Shown: positions 25,315 to 33,580 of the stretch, piece by piece
How positions within the stretch are numbered: the first letter of the stretch is position 1
Layout of the letters: each line of letters begins with the position of its first letter
Assembly: GCA_002151545.1 (NCBI GenBank)
Contig: CP021237.1
Location: 1,922,001-1,986,000 of the forward strand
From: Sphingobacteriaceae bacterium GW460-11-11-14-LB5
Lineage (GTDB): Bacteria > Bacteroidota > Bacteroidia > Sphingobacteriales > Sphingobacteriaceae
DNA length: 64,000 nucleotides
Direction: 5' to 3'
Notes under the pieces: generated by a model
The model's database searches: none
What the model was told of the DNA's origin: nothing
Seen by the model: the letters and a program-made list of their open reading frames with translations, nothing else
Translations under genes and position numbers: made by a program

Positions 25315-25392
25315 ATGTGAGATGTGAGATGTGAGATGTGAGATGTGAGATGTGAGATGTGAGATGTGAGATGTGAGATGTGAGATGTGAGA
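25313..25392. repeat. heptanucleotide tandem array (AGATGTG)11
   Basis: Eleven perfect consecutive copies of AGATGTG occupy 25313-25389, followed by AGA. The array begins on the second base of the recQ TAG stop codon and ends about 100 bases before the MFS gene. Such perfect arrays are prone to slippage, so copy number may vary among strains. Confidence 0.95.
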
Positions 25393-25494
25393 AAAATGCC
25401 AGTCAAGTTACCAATAAAGTATTAGTTTTGTAATGAACTATTTAATCGGTTTAATCAAATTAATCAACGCAATCACCTGCGAAGCAAAAAATAA

Positions 25495-26802
25495 ATGATA
25501 GCAAAAAACAATAAGAAAACCATCCGTTCGTGGGCATTCTTCGATTGGGCAAACTCTGCCTATAACTTAGTCATCACCTCTACCATTTTTCCGGCTTATT
25601 ATACCATTATTACCACCACTAAAGAGCATGGCGATAAAGTGGAGTTCTTTGGTCGGACCTATGTAAATACTTCGCTTTCCAATTACGCATTATCATTTGC
25701 GTACCTGATTATGGCTTTTGCTTTGCCGATGCTTTCATCCATTGCTGATAGAAGGGGGAATAAGAAATCGTTTATGAAATTCTTTACCTATGTTGGTGGA
25801 GCGGCCTGTATTGGTTTATACTTCTTTAAATTGGATACGCTCGAAATGAGTGTGATTTTGTTTGCCTTAGCCGCAATGGGTTATATCGGCGGCGTATTGT
25901 TTAGTAATTCGTACCTGCCAGAAATCGCGACAGAAGAACATCAGGATCGTGTGAGTGCACAAGGTTTTTCATATGGGTACATTGGTTCGGTTTTACTGCA
26001 ACTGATTTGTTTTCTGTTTGTACTAAAACCAGAATGGTTTGGTATTACTGATGCCTCATTCCCGCCAAGATTATCTTTTTTATTGGTTGGGGTATGGTGG
26101 ATCGGTTTCTCTCAGATTCCTTTTTCTGCACTTCCAAATGGAACGCCTCAGCACGATAAAGTAAAAACGAATATTCTTAAAGATGGCTTTAGTGAGCTAT
26201 CTAAAGTCTGGGCACAAGTAAAAGAAATGAAGGTTTTAAAAGGATTTTTAGTTTCTTTCTTTTTCTACTCCATGGGGGTGCAAACCATTATGCTGGCAGC
26301 AGCAGGTTTCGCCGAAAAAACATTAAAACTAGGCACTGCAAAACTGATTGCCGTGATACTAATCATTCAGCTTGTGGCTATTCCAGGTGCTATGCTCATG
26401 TCGTATTTAGCCAAAAAAATCGGGAATATAAACGTGTTAATTATGGTGGTTGTGGTATGGGTTGGCTGTTGTGTTTTTGGTTATTACATTACTAACGAAT
26501 ATCAGTTTTATTCATTGGCCGCCATTGTAGGCTTAATTATGGGCGGAATCCAATCTTTATCGCGTTCTACTTATTCTAAATATTTACCGGTTGATACAAA
26601 AGACAGCACTTCATTTTTCAGTTTTTATGATGTAACGGAGAAACTGGCAATTGTAATTGGCCTTTTCAGTTTTGCTTACATTGAAGATTTAACCGGAAAT
26701 ATTCGCTACTCAATTATCGCTTTGGCATCATTTTTTATCGTTGGATTAGTTCTTTTAGTGCTTCTCAGAAAAAACGAACATAAAGAATCGCTAAAATTGT
26801 AA
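25495..26802 (+). CDS. MFS transporter, UMF1/Atg22-like family
   Basis: This 435-residue protein has about 12 membrane helices. The opening RSWAFFDWANSAYNLVITST is characteristic of the UMF1 (unknown major facilitator 1, Atg22-related) family. Loop motifs such as SSIADRRGNKKSFMKFF and GGIQSLSRSTYSKYLP are also present. Homologues include amino-acid effluxers of yeast vacuoles, but bacterial substrates are unknown. It is followed after 22 bases by the LutA-like gene, probably in one transcript. Confidence 0.88.
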   Translation: MIAKNNKKTIRSWAFFDWANSAYNLVITSTIFPAYYTIITTTKEHGDKVEFFGRTYVNTSLSNYALSFAYLIMAFALPMLSSIADRRGNKKSFMKFFTYVGGAACIGLYFFKLDTLEMSVILFALAAMGYIGGVLFSNSYLPEIATEEHQDRVSAQGFSYGYIGSVLLQLICFLFVLKPEWFGITDASFPPRLSFLLVGVWWIGFSQIPFSALPNGTPQHDKVKTNILKDGFSELSKVWAQVKEMKVLKGFLVSFFFYSMGVQTIMLAAAGFAEKTLKLGTAKLIAVILIIQLVAIPGAMLMSYLAKKIGNINVLIMVVVVWVGCCVFGYYITNEYQFYSLAAIVGLIMGGIQSLSRSTYSKYLPVDTKDSTSFFSFYDVTEKLAIVIGLFSFAYIEDLTGNIRYSIIALASFFIVGLVLLVLLRKNEHKESLKL

Positions 26803-26824
26803 GTTTGCAGTCGTTAAGAATATT

Positions 26825-27562
26825 ATGAAAGTAGAATTATTTGTGCCTTGTTTTGTAGATCAGCTCTATCCGGAAACCGCTTTTAATACGTTAAGGTTAT
26901 TAGAAAAATCGGGATGTGACGTGACCTACAATTCAAAACAAACCTGTTGTGGGCAACCTGCGTATAATGCAGGTTATTGGGATGAGGCTAAGGAAGTAGG
27001 TACAAAATTTTTAAATGATTTTACCGAAAACACCTATGTGGTTGCACCATCGGCATCGTGTGTAGGCATGGTAAAAGGTGGCTTTAACGATCTGTTTACC
27101 AATACCATTGTGCACAATAAATGTCGTAGCCTGCAGTCAAATATTTGGGAACTTTCTGATTTTCTGATCAATGTGGCCAAAAGGGATTATTTCGGCGCAG
27201 AGTTAGAAGGAAAAGCTGTTTACCACGATTCGTGCAGTGCCTTACGCGAATGCAAAATCAAAGACGAACCACGCCAGTTGCTTTCGAAAGTTCATGGATT
27301 GGAAATGATCGAAATGGAGGATACCGATATGTGTTGTGGCTTTGGCGGAACCTTCGCGGTTAAGTTTGATGCGATTTCATCTGCAATGGCCGAGCAGAAA
27401 GTTAATCATGCCCTGGCACAGCAGGCAGATTATATCATTTCGACCGATTTATCTTGTTTACTCCATCTTCAGGGCTATATCGAAAAGAATAATTTACCCA
27501 TCAAAACCATGCACATTGCTGATGTGCTTTGTAATGGTTGGTTAGAGAGTACGGAATATTAA
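26825..27562 (+). CDS. LutA/YkgE-like (Fe-S)-binding protein
   Basis: This 245-residue protein has two CCG-type cysteine-rich domains: NSKQTCCGQPAYNAGYW (about 37-53) with VAPSASCVGMVKGGF, and YHDSCSALRECKIKDEP with MCCGFGGTFAVKF. These bind Fe-S clusters, as in heterodisulfide reductase subunit B and LutA/YkgE of lactate oxidation. The usual partners LutB and LutC are not adjacent, so the electron-transfer partner is unknown. The TAA stop is the first triplet of a dispersed repeat, and a strong terminator follows. Confidence 0.9.
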   Translation: MKVELFVPCFVDQLYPETAFNTLRLLEKSGCDVTYNSKQTCCGQPAYNAGYWDEAKEVGTKFLNDFTENTYVVAPSASCVGMVKGGFNDLFTNTIVHNKCRSLQSNIWELSDFLINVAKRDYFGAELEGKAVYHDSCSALRECKIKDEPRQLLSKVHGLEMIEMEDTDMCCGFGGTFAVKFDAISSAMAEQKVNHALAQQADYIISTDLSCLLHLQGYIEKNNLPIKTMHIADVLCNGWLESTEY

Positions 27563-27593
27563 GCCCTGGCCCTTAAAGGGGAGAAGATACTTT
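27560..27593 (+). repeat. dispersed repeat overlapping the LutA-like stop codon
   Basis: TAAGCCCTGGCCCTTAAAGG, then GGAGAAG, resembles the purK-end repeat (minus strand TAAGCCCCCTAGCCTCCTGA). In both cases the element's first TAA is the gene's stop codon. Confidence 0.5.
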
Positions 27594-27630
27594 AAACCTA
27601 TCAGGTTCTGAAACCTGATAGGTTTTTTTT
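27594..27630 (+). terminator. rho-independent terminator of the MFS/LutA-like unit
   Basis: A 14-bp stem AAACCTATCAGGTT / AACCTGATAGGTTT with a 4-nt loop is followed by a T8 tract. Confidence 0.92.
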
Positions 27631-27635
27631 AAAAA

Positions 27636-27765
27636 GAACCACAGTCTTTTGTTAAATAAACCCGACCGACAGCGTTTCCCGATAGCAGTCTGGTTTTAAT
27701 TCATCAAGTTTTCTATCGGGATTAAGCAAAGGGCGGGACTGTGACAACAAAAGAACCACAGGCAC
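27636..27765 (-). repeat. dispersed intergenic repeat, family E copy 2
   Basis: It contains an inner inverted repeat CCCGATAG (27678-27685) / CTATCGGG (27713-27720), and AAAAGAACCACAG occurs near both ends. Its reverse complement shares GGTTTATTTAAC and ACTGTGGTTCTT, in order, with 15440-15610. It fills most of the 383-base gene-free gap 27563-27945, along with the terminator and the downstream promoter. Confidence 0.55.
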
Positions 27766-27889
27766 TGCTTTTCTAATAAAAGGGATTGGATATTGTAATA
27801 TTTAAATTACTTTGAGCGCAAATCTGCGTTTAAAGGATTTAAGCACAATCTTTAACACAATTTAACACGTTTTACGTTACAATCTATAA

Positions 27890-27897
27890 TATCTTTG
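27890..27897 (+). promoter_or_regulatory. -7 element TATCTTTG for the GLPGLI-like gene
   Basis: An exact TAnnTTTG match 48 bases upstream of ATG 27946. It rules out the longer frame that opens within the element at 27895. Confidence 0.6.
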
Positions 27898-27945
27898 TTA
27901 AACCTTTTTAAGGCTTTCATATCTAAACAACAAAACAAAATCATA

Positions 27946-28842
27946 ATGAAAACAATATTCATCGCTTTATTAGGAGTAATGTCCATTGCATCAGTAGCCA
28001 ATGCACAGCAGAAAAAAACTTCTGGAGCCATACAATTTGAAAGTATTATCGACCCTGCGGCAATGGCTTCAGCAAGTGGTATCCAGTTAACGGACCAAAT
28101 GAAAGCCAGGATGCCTTCTACAAGTAAAAGTAATTTCGAGTTATTATTTACAGCTACAAATGCCAGTTATATGCCAGTTGAAGAAACTGAAGATAGCAAC
28201 GGAGCTGGTGGTGGTGGCGGCGGAATGGGTCGTATGATGATGCGTTTTGGTGGCGCTGGTGGTAACCGTGAATATTATTATGTTTTTGCTGACAAAAGCT
28301 TAACAGAAGTTTTCGACTTAAACGATACGACTTATTATATGCCAAGTAAACTAACCTTGTCTACTTCGGGCCCGATCAGCTCATTCAGAATGGGTGGTGG
28401 TAATCCTAACGATACCACTAAAGCAAAACCTGCTCCGGCACCAAAAATAGAAGTGGTGAAAACGGATTCTACCAAACAGATTTTAGGTTTTACCTGTCAC
28501 CAGGCCATTGTAAGATCGACAAGAGCAATCAAAATCTTAGACATGGATAAGAATGTGGTTGAAGAAACCAAAATCTGGTATACCAAAGATTTAGGCTTCG
28601 ATTTTTCTCCAAACCCAAATATGTGGACAGAAGGTGCTGTTTTGGCCATTGAAGGGAGAGGAAGCAGTTCAATTGCTAAAAGTATTGAGTATAGAAATGT
28701 AAGTTCAAAAGACGTAACTGCGCCTAAAAAAGCAAAACTGATTACTGCTGAAGAATATAAAGCTAAAATGGATAACATGATGAAACGTTTTAGACAAAAC
28801 AGACCAGGCGGCGGTCAGGTAAGATCATTTGGAATGAATTAA
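27946..28842 (+). CDS. GLPGLI-like secreted protein
   Basis: This 298-residue protein starts at MKTIFIALLGVMSIASVANAQ, a signal peptide. The fold markers of the Bacteroidota GLPGLI family are present: SGAIQFESII at the start, ILGFTCHQAIV followed by KIWYTKDLGFDF, and GAVLAIEGRG where the family's GLPGLIL-like strand falls. A glycine/methionine-rich insert (GGGGGGMGRMMMRFGGAGG) near residue 85-105 and a basic Gly/Arg-rich C-terminus are lineage-specific. The function of the family is unknown; it is probably in the periplasm or outer membrane. A strong terminator follows. Confidence 0.75.
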   Translation: MKTIFIALLGVMSIASVANAQQKKTSGAIQFESIIDPAAMASASGIQLTDQMKARMPSTSKSNFELLFTATNASYMPVEETEDSNGAGGGGGGMGRMMMRFGGAGGNREYYYVFADKSLTEVFDLNDTTYYMPSKLTLSTSGPISSFRMGGGNPNDTTKAKPAPAPKIEVVKTDSTKQILGFTCHQAIVRSTRAIKILDMDKNVVEETKIWYTKDLGFDFSPNPNMWTEGAVLAIEGRGSSSIAKSIEYRNVSSKDVTAPKKAKLITAEEYKAKMDNMMKRFRQNRPGGGQVRSFGMN

Positions 28843-28914
28843 TTGAGTGCATAGCCAGATATCAGAAGTTTTGCCCGGGCTTGTGCCTTGTGTTAACTTC
28901 GGATGTCTGGCATC

Positions 28915-28951
28915 AAAAGCCCTGAAAGCGTAAGCTGTCAGGGCTTTTTTT
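28915..28951 (+). terminator. rho-independent terminator of the GLPGLI-like gene
   Basis: AAAAGCCCTGA (28915-28925) pairs with TCAGGGCTTTT (28938-28948). An inner AGC-GTAA-GCT tetraloop stem lies within it, and a T7 tract follows. Confidence 0.92.
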
Positions 28952-29011
28952 GTGTATCATTTTTGAAAGGCTTGGGTTTACTTTTTGCAACTAAAATTAG
29001 AATAACTATTA

Positions 29012-30127
29012 TTGGGATTAATTAAAAACCTAACCAGCGTGATTACAGCACAGAACGACAGTAACCTATTAGCAACTAAACAGCATTTTGAAATTTTAGA
29101 TGGATTAAGAGGCCTAGCCGCAGTAATAGTCGTGATATACCATTTCATGGAAATTGCGATTACCGATTATAATAAAAATTTTCTCTCCCATGGCTTTCTG
29201 GCGGTCGATTTCTTTTTCTGTTTGTCGGGTTTTGTAATTGCCTACGCTTATGATACACGTGCCGCAAATATCAGCCTAATGCAGTTTTTTAAACTAAGAT
29301 TGATCCGTTTGCATCCTTTAGTCATCATCGGTTCAATTTTAGGACTGTTAACTTTTCTGTTCGATCCTTACAGTGATTTATATGCCGTTTACGGCTTCGG
29401 GAAAACATTACTGATGTTTTTGGCCTCTGCATTTTTGATTCCATATCCGGTTATGCCAGAGCGTTATACCAATCTATTCTGTTTAAATGCTCCTGCGTGG
29501 TCTTTATTCTGGGAATACATCGCCAATATTTTCTATATCCTTATGCTTTACAGATTGAATAAAAAAGTATTGCCTGTATTGGTTTTGCTTGGCGCAATAG
29601 CCATCTGTTATGTGGCTTTAAAAGTGCCTAATGCTAATTTAAGTGGTGGCTGGGGTGGACAAAACTTTTGGGATGGTGGTGTGAGGGTACTATATTCTTT
29701 CTCAGCCGGCATGTTGGTTTATCGTTTCAACTGGATCATTAAAAATAAACTGGGTTTCCTCGGCGTGAGTCTGCTATTACTTGTGGCTTTCCTTTTCCCT
29801 TACAGAGATGCATATAACTGGATTACCGAAACCATCATTGTATTGTTTTATTTCCCGCTTTTAGTGGCTTTAGGTGCCGGGGCAATAATTAGCGAACCTT
29901 TAAAGAAACTGTGCACCTTATCCGGAGAAATATCGTACCCGCTGTATATGACACATTATCCTTTCGTTTGGATATTTCTGACTTATGTTGCCGTGGTTAA
30001 ACCTGCAATGTCGACCTTATGGGTGGTTATCCCGGTTTCGGTAGCCGTGCTGGTACTACTGGCTTATCTGATCATGAAGTTTGTCGATATCCCATTGCGT
30101 AAATATTTGAAGGCTAAATTTTTATAA
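29012..30127 (+). CDS. acyltransferase 3 (OafA/YrhL) family membrane protein
   Basis: A 371-residue protein with about 10 membrane helices. The family signature FEILDGLRGLAAVIVVIYHF contains the catalytic-type His after the first helix, and FFCLSGFVIAYAYDTR with LRLIRLHPLVIIG supplies the conserved SGF and Arg residues. Such enzymes O-acetylate cell-surface sugars or other carriers. The start is uncertain: TTG 29012 or GTG 29039 (the latter gives 362 residues). The gene is a single unit, upstream of thrS. Confidence 0.85.
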   Translation: MGLIKNLTSVITAQNDSNLLATKQHFEILDGLRGLAAVIVVIYHFMEIAITDYNKNFLSHGFLAVDFFFCLSGFVIAYAYDTRAANISLMQFFKLRLIRLHPLVIIGSILGLLTFLFDPYSDLYAVYGFGKTLLMFLASAFLIPYPVMPERYTNLFCLNAPAWSLFWEYIANIFYILMLYRLNKKVLPVLVLLGAIAICYVALKVPNANLSGGWGGQNFWDGGVRVLYSFSAGMLVYRFNWIIKNKLGFLGVSLLLLVAFLFPYRDAYNWITETIIVLFYFPLLVALGAGAIISEPLKKLCTLSGEISYPLYMTHYPFVWIFLTYVAVVKPAMSTLWVVIPVSVAVLVLLAYLIMKFVDIPLRKYLKAKFL

Positions 30128-30238
30128 GTCTGACTTGCATTTTTTTAGCCAAGGGGAGACAGACTAATAGACCGTAATGTATAAAACACCTGGACTTACT
30201 TTTCTGTGGCAATCCGCGCCGCTGTGGCTTATTTTATG

Positions 30239-30268
30239 TTGTTTTCCTGATTAAAAATCGTATCTTTG
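30239..30268 (+). promoter_or_regulatory. promoter of the thrS-infC-rpmI-rplT operon
   Basis: TTG (30239-30241), a 19-base spacer and TATCTTTG (30261-30268) match the Bacteroidota promoter well. Transcription should start near 30273, just before the first leader hairpin. Confidence 0.75.
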
Positions 30269-30279
30269 CACAAAATAAA

Positions 30280-30296
30280 ATCACATTGTAGGTGAT
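30280..30296 (+). promoter_or_regulatory. thrS leader hairpin 1, mimic of a tRNA-Thr(UGU) anticodon arm
   Basis: ATCACATTGTAGGTGAT folds as an exact 5-bp stem (ATCAC/GTGAT) with a 7-nt loop AUUGUAG. In tRNA numbering the loop has U33, UGU at 34-36 (a threonine anticodon) and A37. The stem cannot be extended, so it has anticodon-arm dimensions. By analogy with the E. coli thrS operator it may bind ThrRS for autoregulation. Confidence 0.55.
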
Positions 30297-30322
30297 CTTT
30301 ACTCACATTTTATAAAAATTAA

Positions 30323-30340
30323 ATCATAGTTGTAGATGAT
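30323..30340 (+). promoter_or_regulatory. thrS leader hairpin 2, sequestering the start codon
   Basis: ATCATAGTTGTAGATGAT forms ATCAT/ATGAT (plus one further A-T pair outside) with an 8-nt loop that again contains UUGUA. The AUG start (30336-30338) is wholly within the 3' strand of the stem. It resembles hairpin 1 in sequence and may be the translational operator. Confidence 0.5.
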
Positions 30341-32261
30341 TAACATTACTTTACCTGACGGTTCTGTCCGTCAGTATGAAAAGGGCACTTCTGCCCACCA
30401 AATTGCATTGTCAATTTCTGAGGGTTTAGCCCGTAACGTATTAGCCGCAGAGGTTAATGGCGAAGTTTGGGATTCAACAAGACCAATCGAATCTGATTCA
30501 TCAGTGAAATTATTGACCTGGAATGATACTGCCGGAAAATCGACTTTTTGGCACTCATCAGCTCACTTAATGGCTGAGGCTTTAGAAGCACTTTATCCGG
30601 GTACCAAATTTGGTATCGGTCCGGCTATCGAAACTGGCTTTTATTATGATGTAGACTTTGGCGACCGCGAATTTTCTTCGGACGATTTCAAAGCCATCGA
30701 AACCAAAATGATCGAGCTGGCTAAACAGAAGGAAACTTTTGTACGCGAAAGTGTTAGCAAAGCTGATGCGGTAAAATATTTCACCGAAAAAGGCGATGAG
30801 TATAAATTAGATCTAATTGATGGCCTGGAGGATGGTAAAATTACTTTCTATACCCAGGGTTCATTTACCGATTTATGCCGTGGTCCGCATATTCCAAATA
30901 CTGGTTTTGTAAAAGCAGTAAAACTGATGAATGTGGCTGGTGCTTACTGGCGTGGCGATGAAACTAAAAAACAGTTAACCCGTATTTATGGTGTAACTTT
31001 TCCTAAGGCTAGCGAGCTTACCGAATATCTTTTAATGATTGAGGAAGCAAAAAAACGCGATCACCGTAAATTAGGAAAAGAATTAGAGCTGTTTGCTTTC
31101 TCAGAAAAAGTAGGCATGGGCTTGCCATTATGGTTACCTAAAGGAACTGCTTTGCGCGAACGTTTGGTCAACTTTTTAACTAAAGCACAGGCTAAAGCAG
31201 GTTACGAACAAGTAGTAACGCCGCATATCGGTCATAAAAATTTATATGTAACCTCAGGTCACTGGGAGAAATACGGTAAAGATTCGTTCCAGCCGATTAA
31301 AACCCCGCAGGAAGGAGAGGAGTTCTTCTTAAAACCGATGAACTGCCCGCACCACTGTGAGATTTACAAAACAAAACCACGTTCTTACAAAGATCTTCCG
31401 GTTCGTTTTGCAGAGTTTGGTACAGTTTATCGCTATGAGCAAAGCGGCGAATTACATGGTTTAACCCGTGTACGTGGCTTTACTCAAGATGATGCTCACT
31501 TATTCTGTATGCCAGAGCAGGTGAAAGAAGAGTTTAAAAAAGTAATTGATTTAGTGCTTTACGTATTTAAATCATTGGGTTTTGATAACTATACTGCTCA
31601 GGTTTCATTAAGAGATCCGGAAAACAAATCGAAGTACATTGGTTCTGACGAAAACTGGAGACTATCTGAGAATGCTATTATTGAAGCAGCTGCAGAAAAA
31701 GGCTTAAATACCGTTGTAGAATATGGCGAAGCCGCTTTCTATGGTCCTAAGCTCGATTTTATGGTGAAAGATGCTTTAGGTCGGAAATGGCAGCTGGGTA
31801 CCATCCAGGTTGATTACAACTTACCAGAGCGTTTCGAATTGGAATATACCGGTAGCGATAACCAAAAGCACAGACCAGTAATGATTCACCGTGCGCCATT
31901 TGGTTCATTGGAAAGATTTATTGCAGTTTTGATCGAACATTGTGCCGGAAATTTCCCATTATGGTTAAGTCCGGAGCAATTTATTGTTCTTCCTATTTCA
32001 GAAAAATATGAAGAATATGCAAAAAAAGTTTTAGATGAACTAAATAATTCCGATATTCGCGGGCTGATTGACTTTCGTGATGAGAAAATCGGTCGCAAAA
32101 TACGCGATTCGGAAGTTAAAAAGATCCCATACATGCTCATTATCGGTGATAAAGAAATGGCAGAAGGAAAAGTTTCTGTCCGTAAACATGGTGAGGGAGA
32201 TTTAGGCGAAATGACGTTGGAAGAGTTCAACAATTTATTAAGAAAAGAAATAACAGTTTAA
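30336..32261 (+). CDS. thrS: threonyl-tRNA synthetase
   Basis: This is a 641-residue class II synthetase of normal domain order. A TGS domain ([20 protein letters not shown]) occupies residues 1-60. The editing domain has [13 protein letters not shown] (HxxxH) and [11 protein letters not shown]. The catalytic domain has Zn/threonine-binding [11 protein letters not shown], motif 2 [19 protein letters not shown] and [10 protein letters not shown]. An anticodon-binding domain follows from about 540 ([20 protein letters not shown]). It heads the thrS-infC-rpmI-rplT operon. The leader carries hairpins that look like tRNA-Thr anticodon arms. Confidence 0.98.
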   Translation: MINITLPDGSVRQYEKGTSAHQIALSISEGLARNVLAAEVNGEVWDSTRPIESDSSVKLLTWNDTAGKSTFWHSSAHLMAEALEALYPGTKFGIGPAIETGFYYDVDFGDREFSSDDFKAIETKMIELAKQKETFVRESVSKADAVKYFTEKGDEYKLDLIDGLEDGKITFYTQGSFTDLCRGPHIPNTGFVKAVKLMNVAGAYWRGDETKKQLTRIYGVTFPKASELTEYLLMIEEAKKRDHRKLGKELELFAFSEKVGMGLPLWLPKGTALRERLVNFLTKAQAKAGYEQVVTPHIGHKNLYVTSGHWEKYGKDSFQPIKTPQEGEEFFLKPMNCPHHCEIYKTKPRSYKDLPVRFAEFGTVYRYEQSGELHGLTRVRGFTQDDAHLFCMPEQVKEEFKKVIDLVLYVFKSLGFDNYTAQVSLRDPENKSKYIGSDENWRLSENAIIEAAAEKGLNTVVEYGEAAFYGPKLDFMVKDALGRKWQLGTIQVDYNLPERFELEYTGSDNQKHRPVMIHRAPFGSLERFIAVLIEHCAGNFPLWLSPEQFIVLPISEKYEEYAKKVLDELNNSDIRGLIDFRDEKIGRKIRDSEVKKIPYMLIIGDKEMAEGKVSVRKHGEGDLGEMTLEEFNNLLRKEITV

Positions 32262-32277
32262 ATTAAATAGTACAAAT

Positions 32278-32847
32278 TTGGCATTAGGAAGACCAGGATT
32301 TAACAGGGGACCACGTCCACCTTTTAAGAAAAAAGAAGCAGAGCATAACATTAATCAGTATATTAAATCGCCCGAAGTGCGTTTAGCTGGCGATAATGTT
32401 GAACCGGGGATTTATCCTTTGGCAAAAGCTTTGGCACTTGCTGATGAACTGGAATTGGATTTGGTAGAAATATCTCCAAATGCCGTACCACCAGTTTGTA
32501 GAATTATTGATTATAGTAAATTTGTTTACGAGCAAAAGAAAAAGCAGAAAGAAATTAAAGCTAATGCGAAACAAACTGTAATTAAGGAGATCCGTTTTGG
32601 TCCTAACACCAACGATCACGATTTCCAGTTTAAATTGAAACATGCAGTAAGCTTTTTAGAGAACGGTGAAAAAGTTAGGGCTTACGTGCATTTTAAAGGT
32701 AGAGCAATTGTTTACAAAGAGCAGGGAGAGATTTTATTGTTAAAATTTGCCCAGGCTTTAGAAGATGTAGGAAAAGTAGAGTTATTACCTAAGTTAGAAG
32801 GTAAACGTATGTTCCTGACAGTTGCGCCTAAAGTAGCAAAAAAATAA
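32278..32847 (+). CDS. infC: translation initiation factor IF-3
   Basis: This 189-residue IF-3 ([20 protein letters not shown], then [19 protein letters not shown]) has the N domain ([19 protein letters not shown]), the lysine-rich linker and the C domain ([19 protein letters not shown]). The only plausible start is TTG at 32278-32280: the frame has no ATG or GTG back to the in-frame TAA at 32251. IF-3 discriminates against non-AUG starts, and infC in many bacteria uses an unusual codon for autoregulation, so this TTG is probably functional. It lies 16 bases after thrS. Confidence 0.97.
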   Translation: MALGRPGFNRGPRPPFKKKEAEHNINQYIKSPEVRLAGDNVEPGIYPLAKALALADELELDLVEISPNAVPPVCRIIDYSKFVYEQKKKQKEIKANAKQTVIKEIRFGPNTNDHDFQFKLKHAVSFLENGEKVRAYVHFKGRAIVYKEQGEILLLKFAQALEDVGKVELLPKLEGKRMFLTVAPKVAKK

Positions 32848-32876
32848 AAATAGGTTTATAAATTAAAAAACAGGTT

Positions 32877-33077
32877 ATGCCAAAAATGAAAACCAATTCC
32901 AGTGCTAAAAAGCGTTTTTCGCTTACTGGAACAGGTAAAATCAAAAGAAACAACGCATACAAAAGTCACATCTTAACCAAGATGAGTACTAAACGTAAAC
33001 GTGCCTTAGGTCAAGCAAGTATCGTATCTGATGCTGATATGGGTAACGTTAAACGTATGCTTTGTATCGGAAAGTAA
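32877..33077 (+). CDS. rpmI: 50S ribosomal protein L35
   Basis: This 66-residue basic protein starts [20 protein letters not shown] and carries the L35 signature [12 protein letters not shown] plus [20 protein letters not shown]. Length and position between infC and rplT are canonical. Confidence 0.98.
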   Translation: MPKMKTNSSAKKRFSLTGTGKIKRNNAYKSHILTKMSTKRKRALGQASIVSDADMGNVKRMLCIGK

Positions 33078-33152
33078 TTTATTAATTCACCAGGTATCAG
33101 GCTTTAAGTTTCCGGTTAAAAGGAACGCCGCTTGCCAAAAAACAACAACAAC

Positions 33153-33497
33153 ATGCCACGTTCGGTAAACGCAGTAGCTTCGAGAAGAAGAAGAAAAAAA
33201 ATCCTTAATCTAGCCAAAGGCTATTGGGGAGCAAGAAGTAAGGTTTATACTGTTGCTAAAAACACAGTAGAAAAAGGTTTGCAATATGCATACCGTGACC
33301 GTAAAGTTAAGAAAAGAGAATTCCGCGGATTATGGATCCAACGTATTAATGCAGGTGCTCGTCAGCACGGTATTTCTTACTCTCAATTAATTGGTAAACT
33401 AGCTTCTAAAGAAATCGGTTTAAACCGTAAAGTATTGGCTGATTTAGCAATGAATCACCCAGAAGCTTTCAAAGCTGTAATTGATGCAGTAAAATAG
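33153..33497 (+). CDS. rplT: 50S ribosomal protein L20
   Basis: The 114-residue L20 begins at ATG 33153 ([20 protein letters not shown]), the normal N-terminus. A TTG at 33132 would add seven residues (MPKNNNN) and is rejected. [18 protein letters not shown] and [16 protein letters not shown] [16 protein letters not shown] are conserved. L20 binds 23S rRNA early in assembly and often represses its own operon. The 75-base spacer upstream can form a small imperfect stem (GTTTC with GGAAC, flanked by GGC/GCC), which might be an L20 site but is not convincing alone. Confidence 0.98.
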   Translation: MPRSVNAVASRRRRKKILNLAKGYWGARSKVYTVAKNTVEKGLQYAYRDRKVKKREFRGLWIQRINAGARQHGISYSQLIGKLASKEIGLNRKVLADLAMNHPEAFKAVIDAVK

Positions 33498-33527
33498 AAA
33501 TTTTCGCCTAGGCGATAATCATATTTA

Positions 33528-33561
33528 AAAAGGTCCCGATGTAAATCGGGACCTTTTTTTT
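33528..33561. terminator. terminator after rplT, bidirectional
   Basis: AGGTCCCGAT (33531-33540) pairs with ATCGGGACCT (33545-33554) around a GTAA loop and is followed by T8. The minus strand also has T-rich sequence after the stem, so it can serve the convergent metalloprotease gene. Confidence 0.95.
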
Positions 33562-33580
33562 GTTGTTTGGTTTTGAAGAT

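Noticed and set aside
25313..25392. Heptamer array as a CRISPR array
   Set aside because: The units are 7 bases with no spacers and no cas genes are nearby; it is a simple tandem repeat.
26825..27562. Complete lactate utilisation operon
   Set aside because: Only a LutA-like protein is present; LutB and LutC equivalents are absent on both sides.
27895..27945. Extended N-terminus of the GLPGLI-like protein
   Set aside because: The extension begins within TATCTTTG and would hide the clear signal peptide starting at ATG 27946.
33132..33152. L20 start at TTG 33132 (MPKNNNN extension)
   Set aside because: L20 proteins begin MPRSVNAVA, which starts at ATG 33153.
33078..33152. Possible L20 leader structure
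   Set aside because: Only a short imperfect stem (GTTTC/GGAAC) is visible; too weak to call without covariation data.
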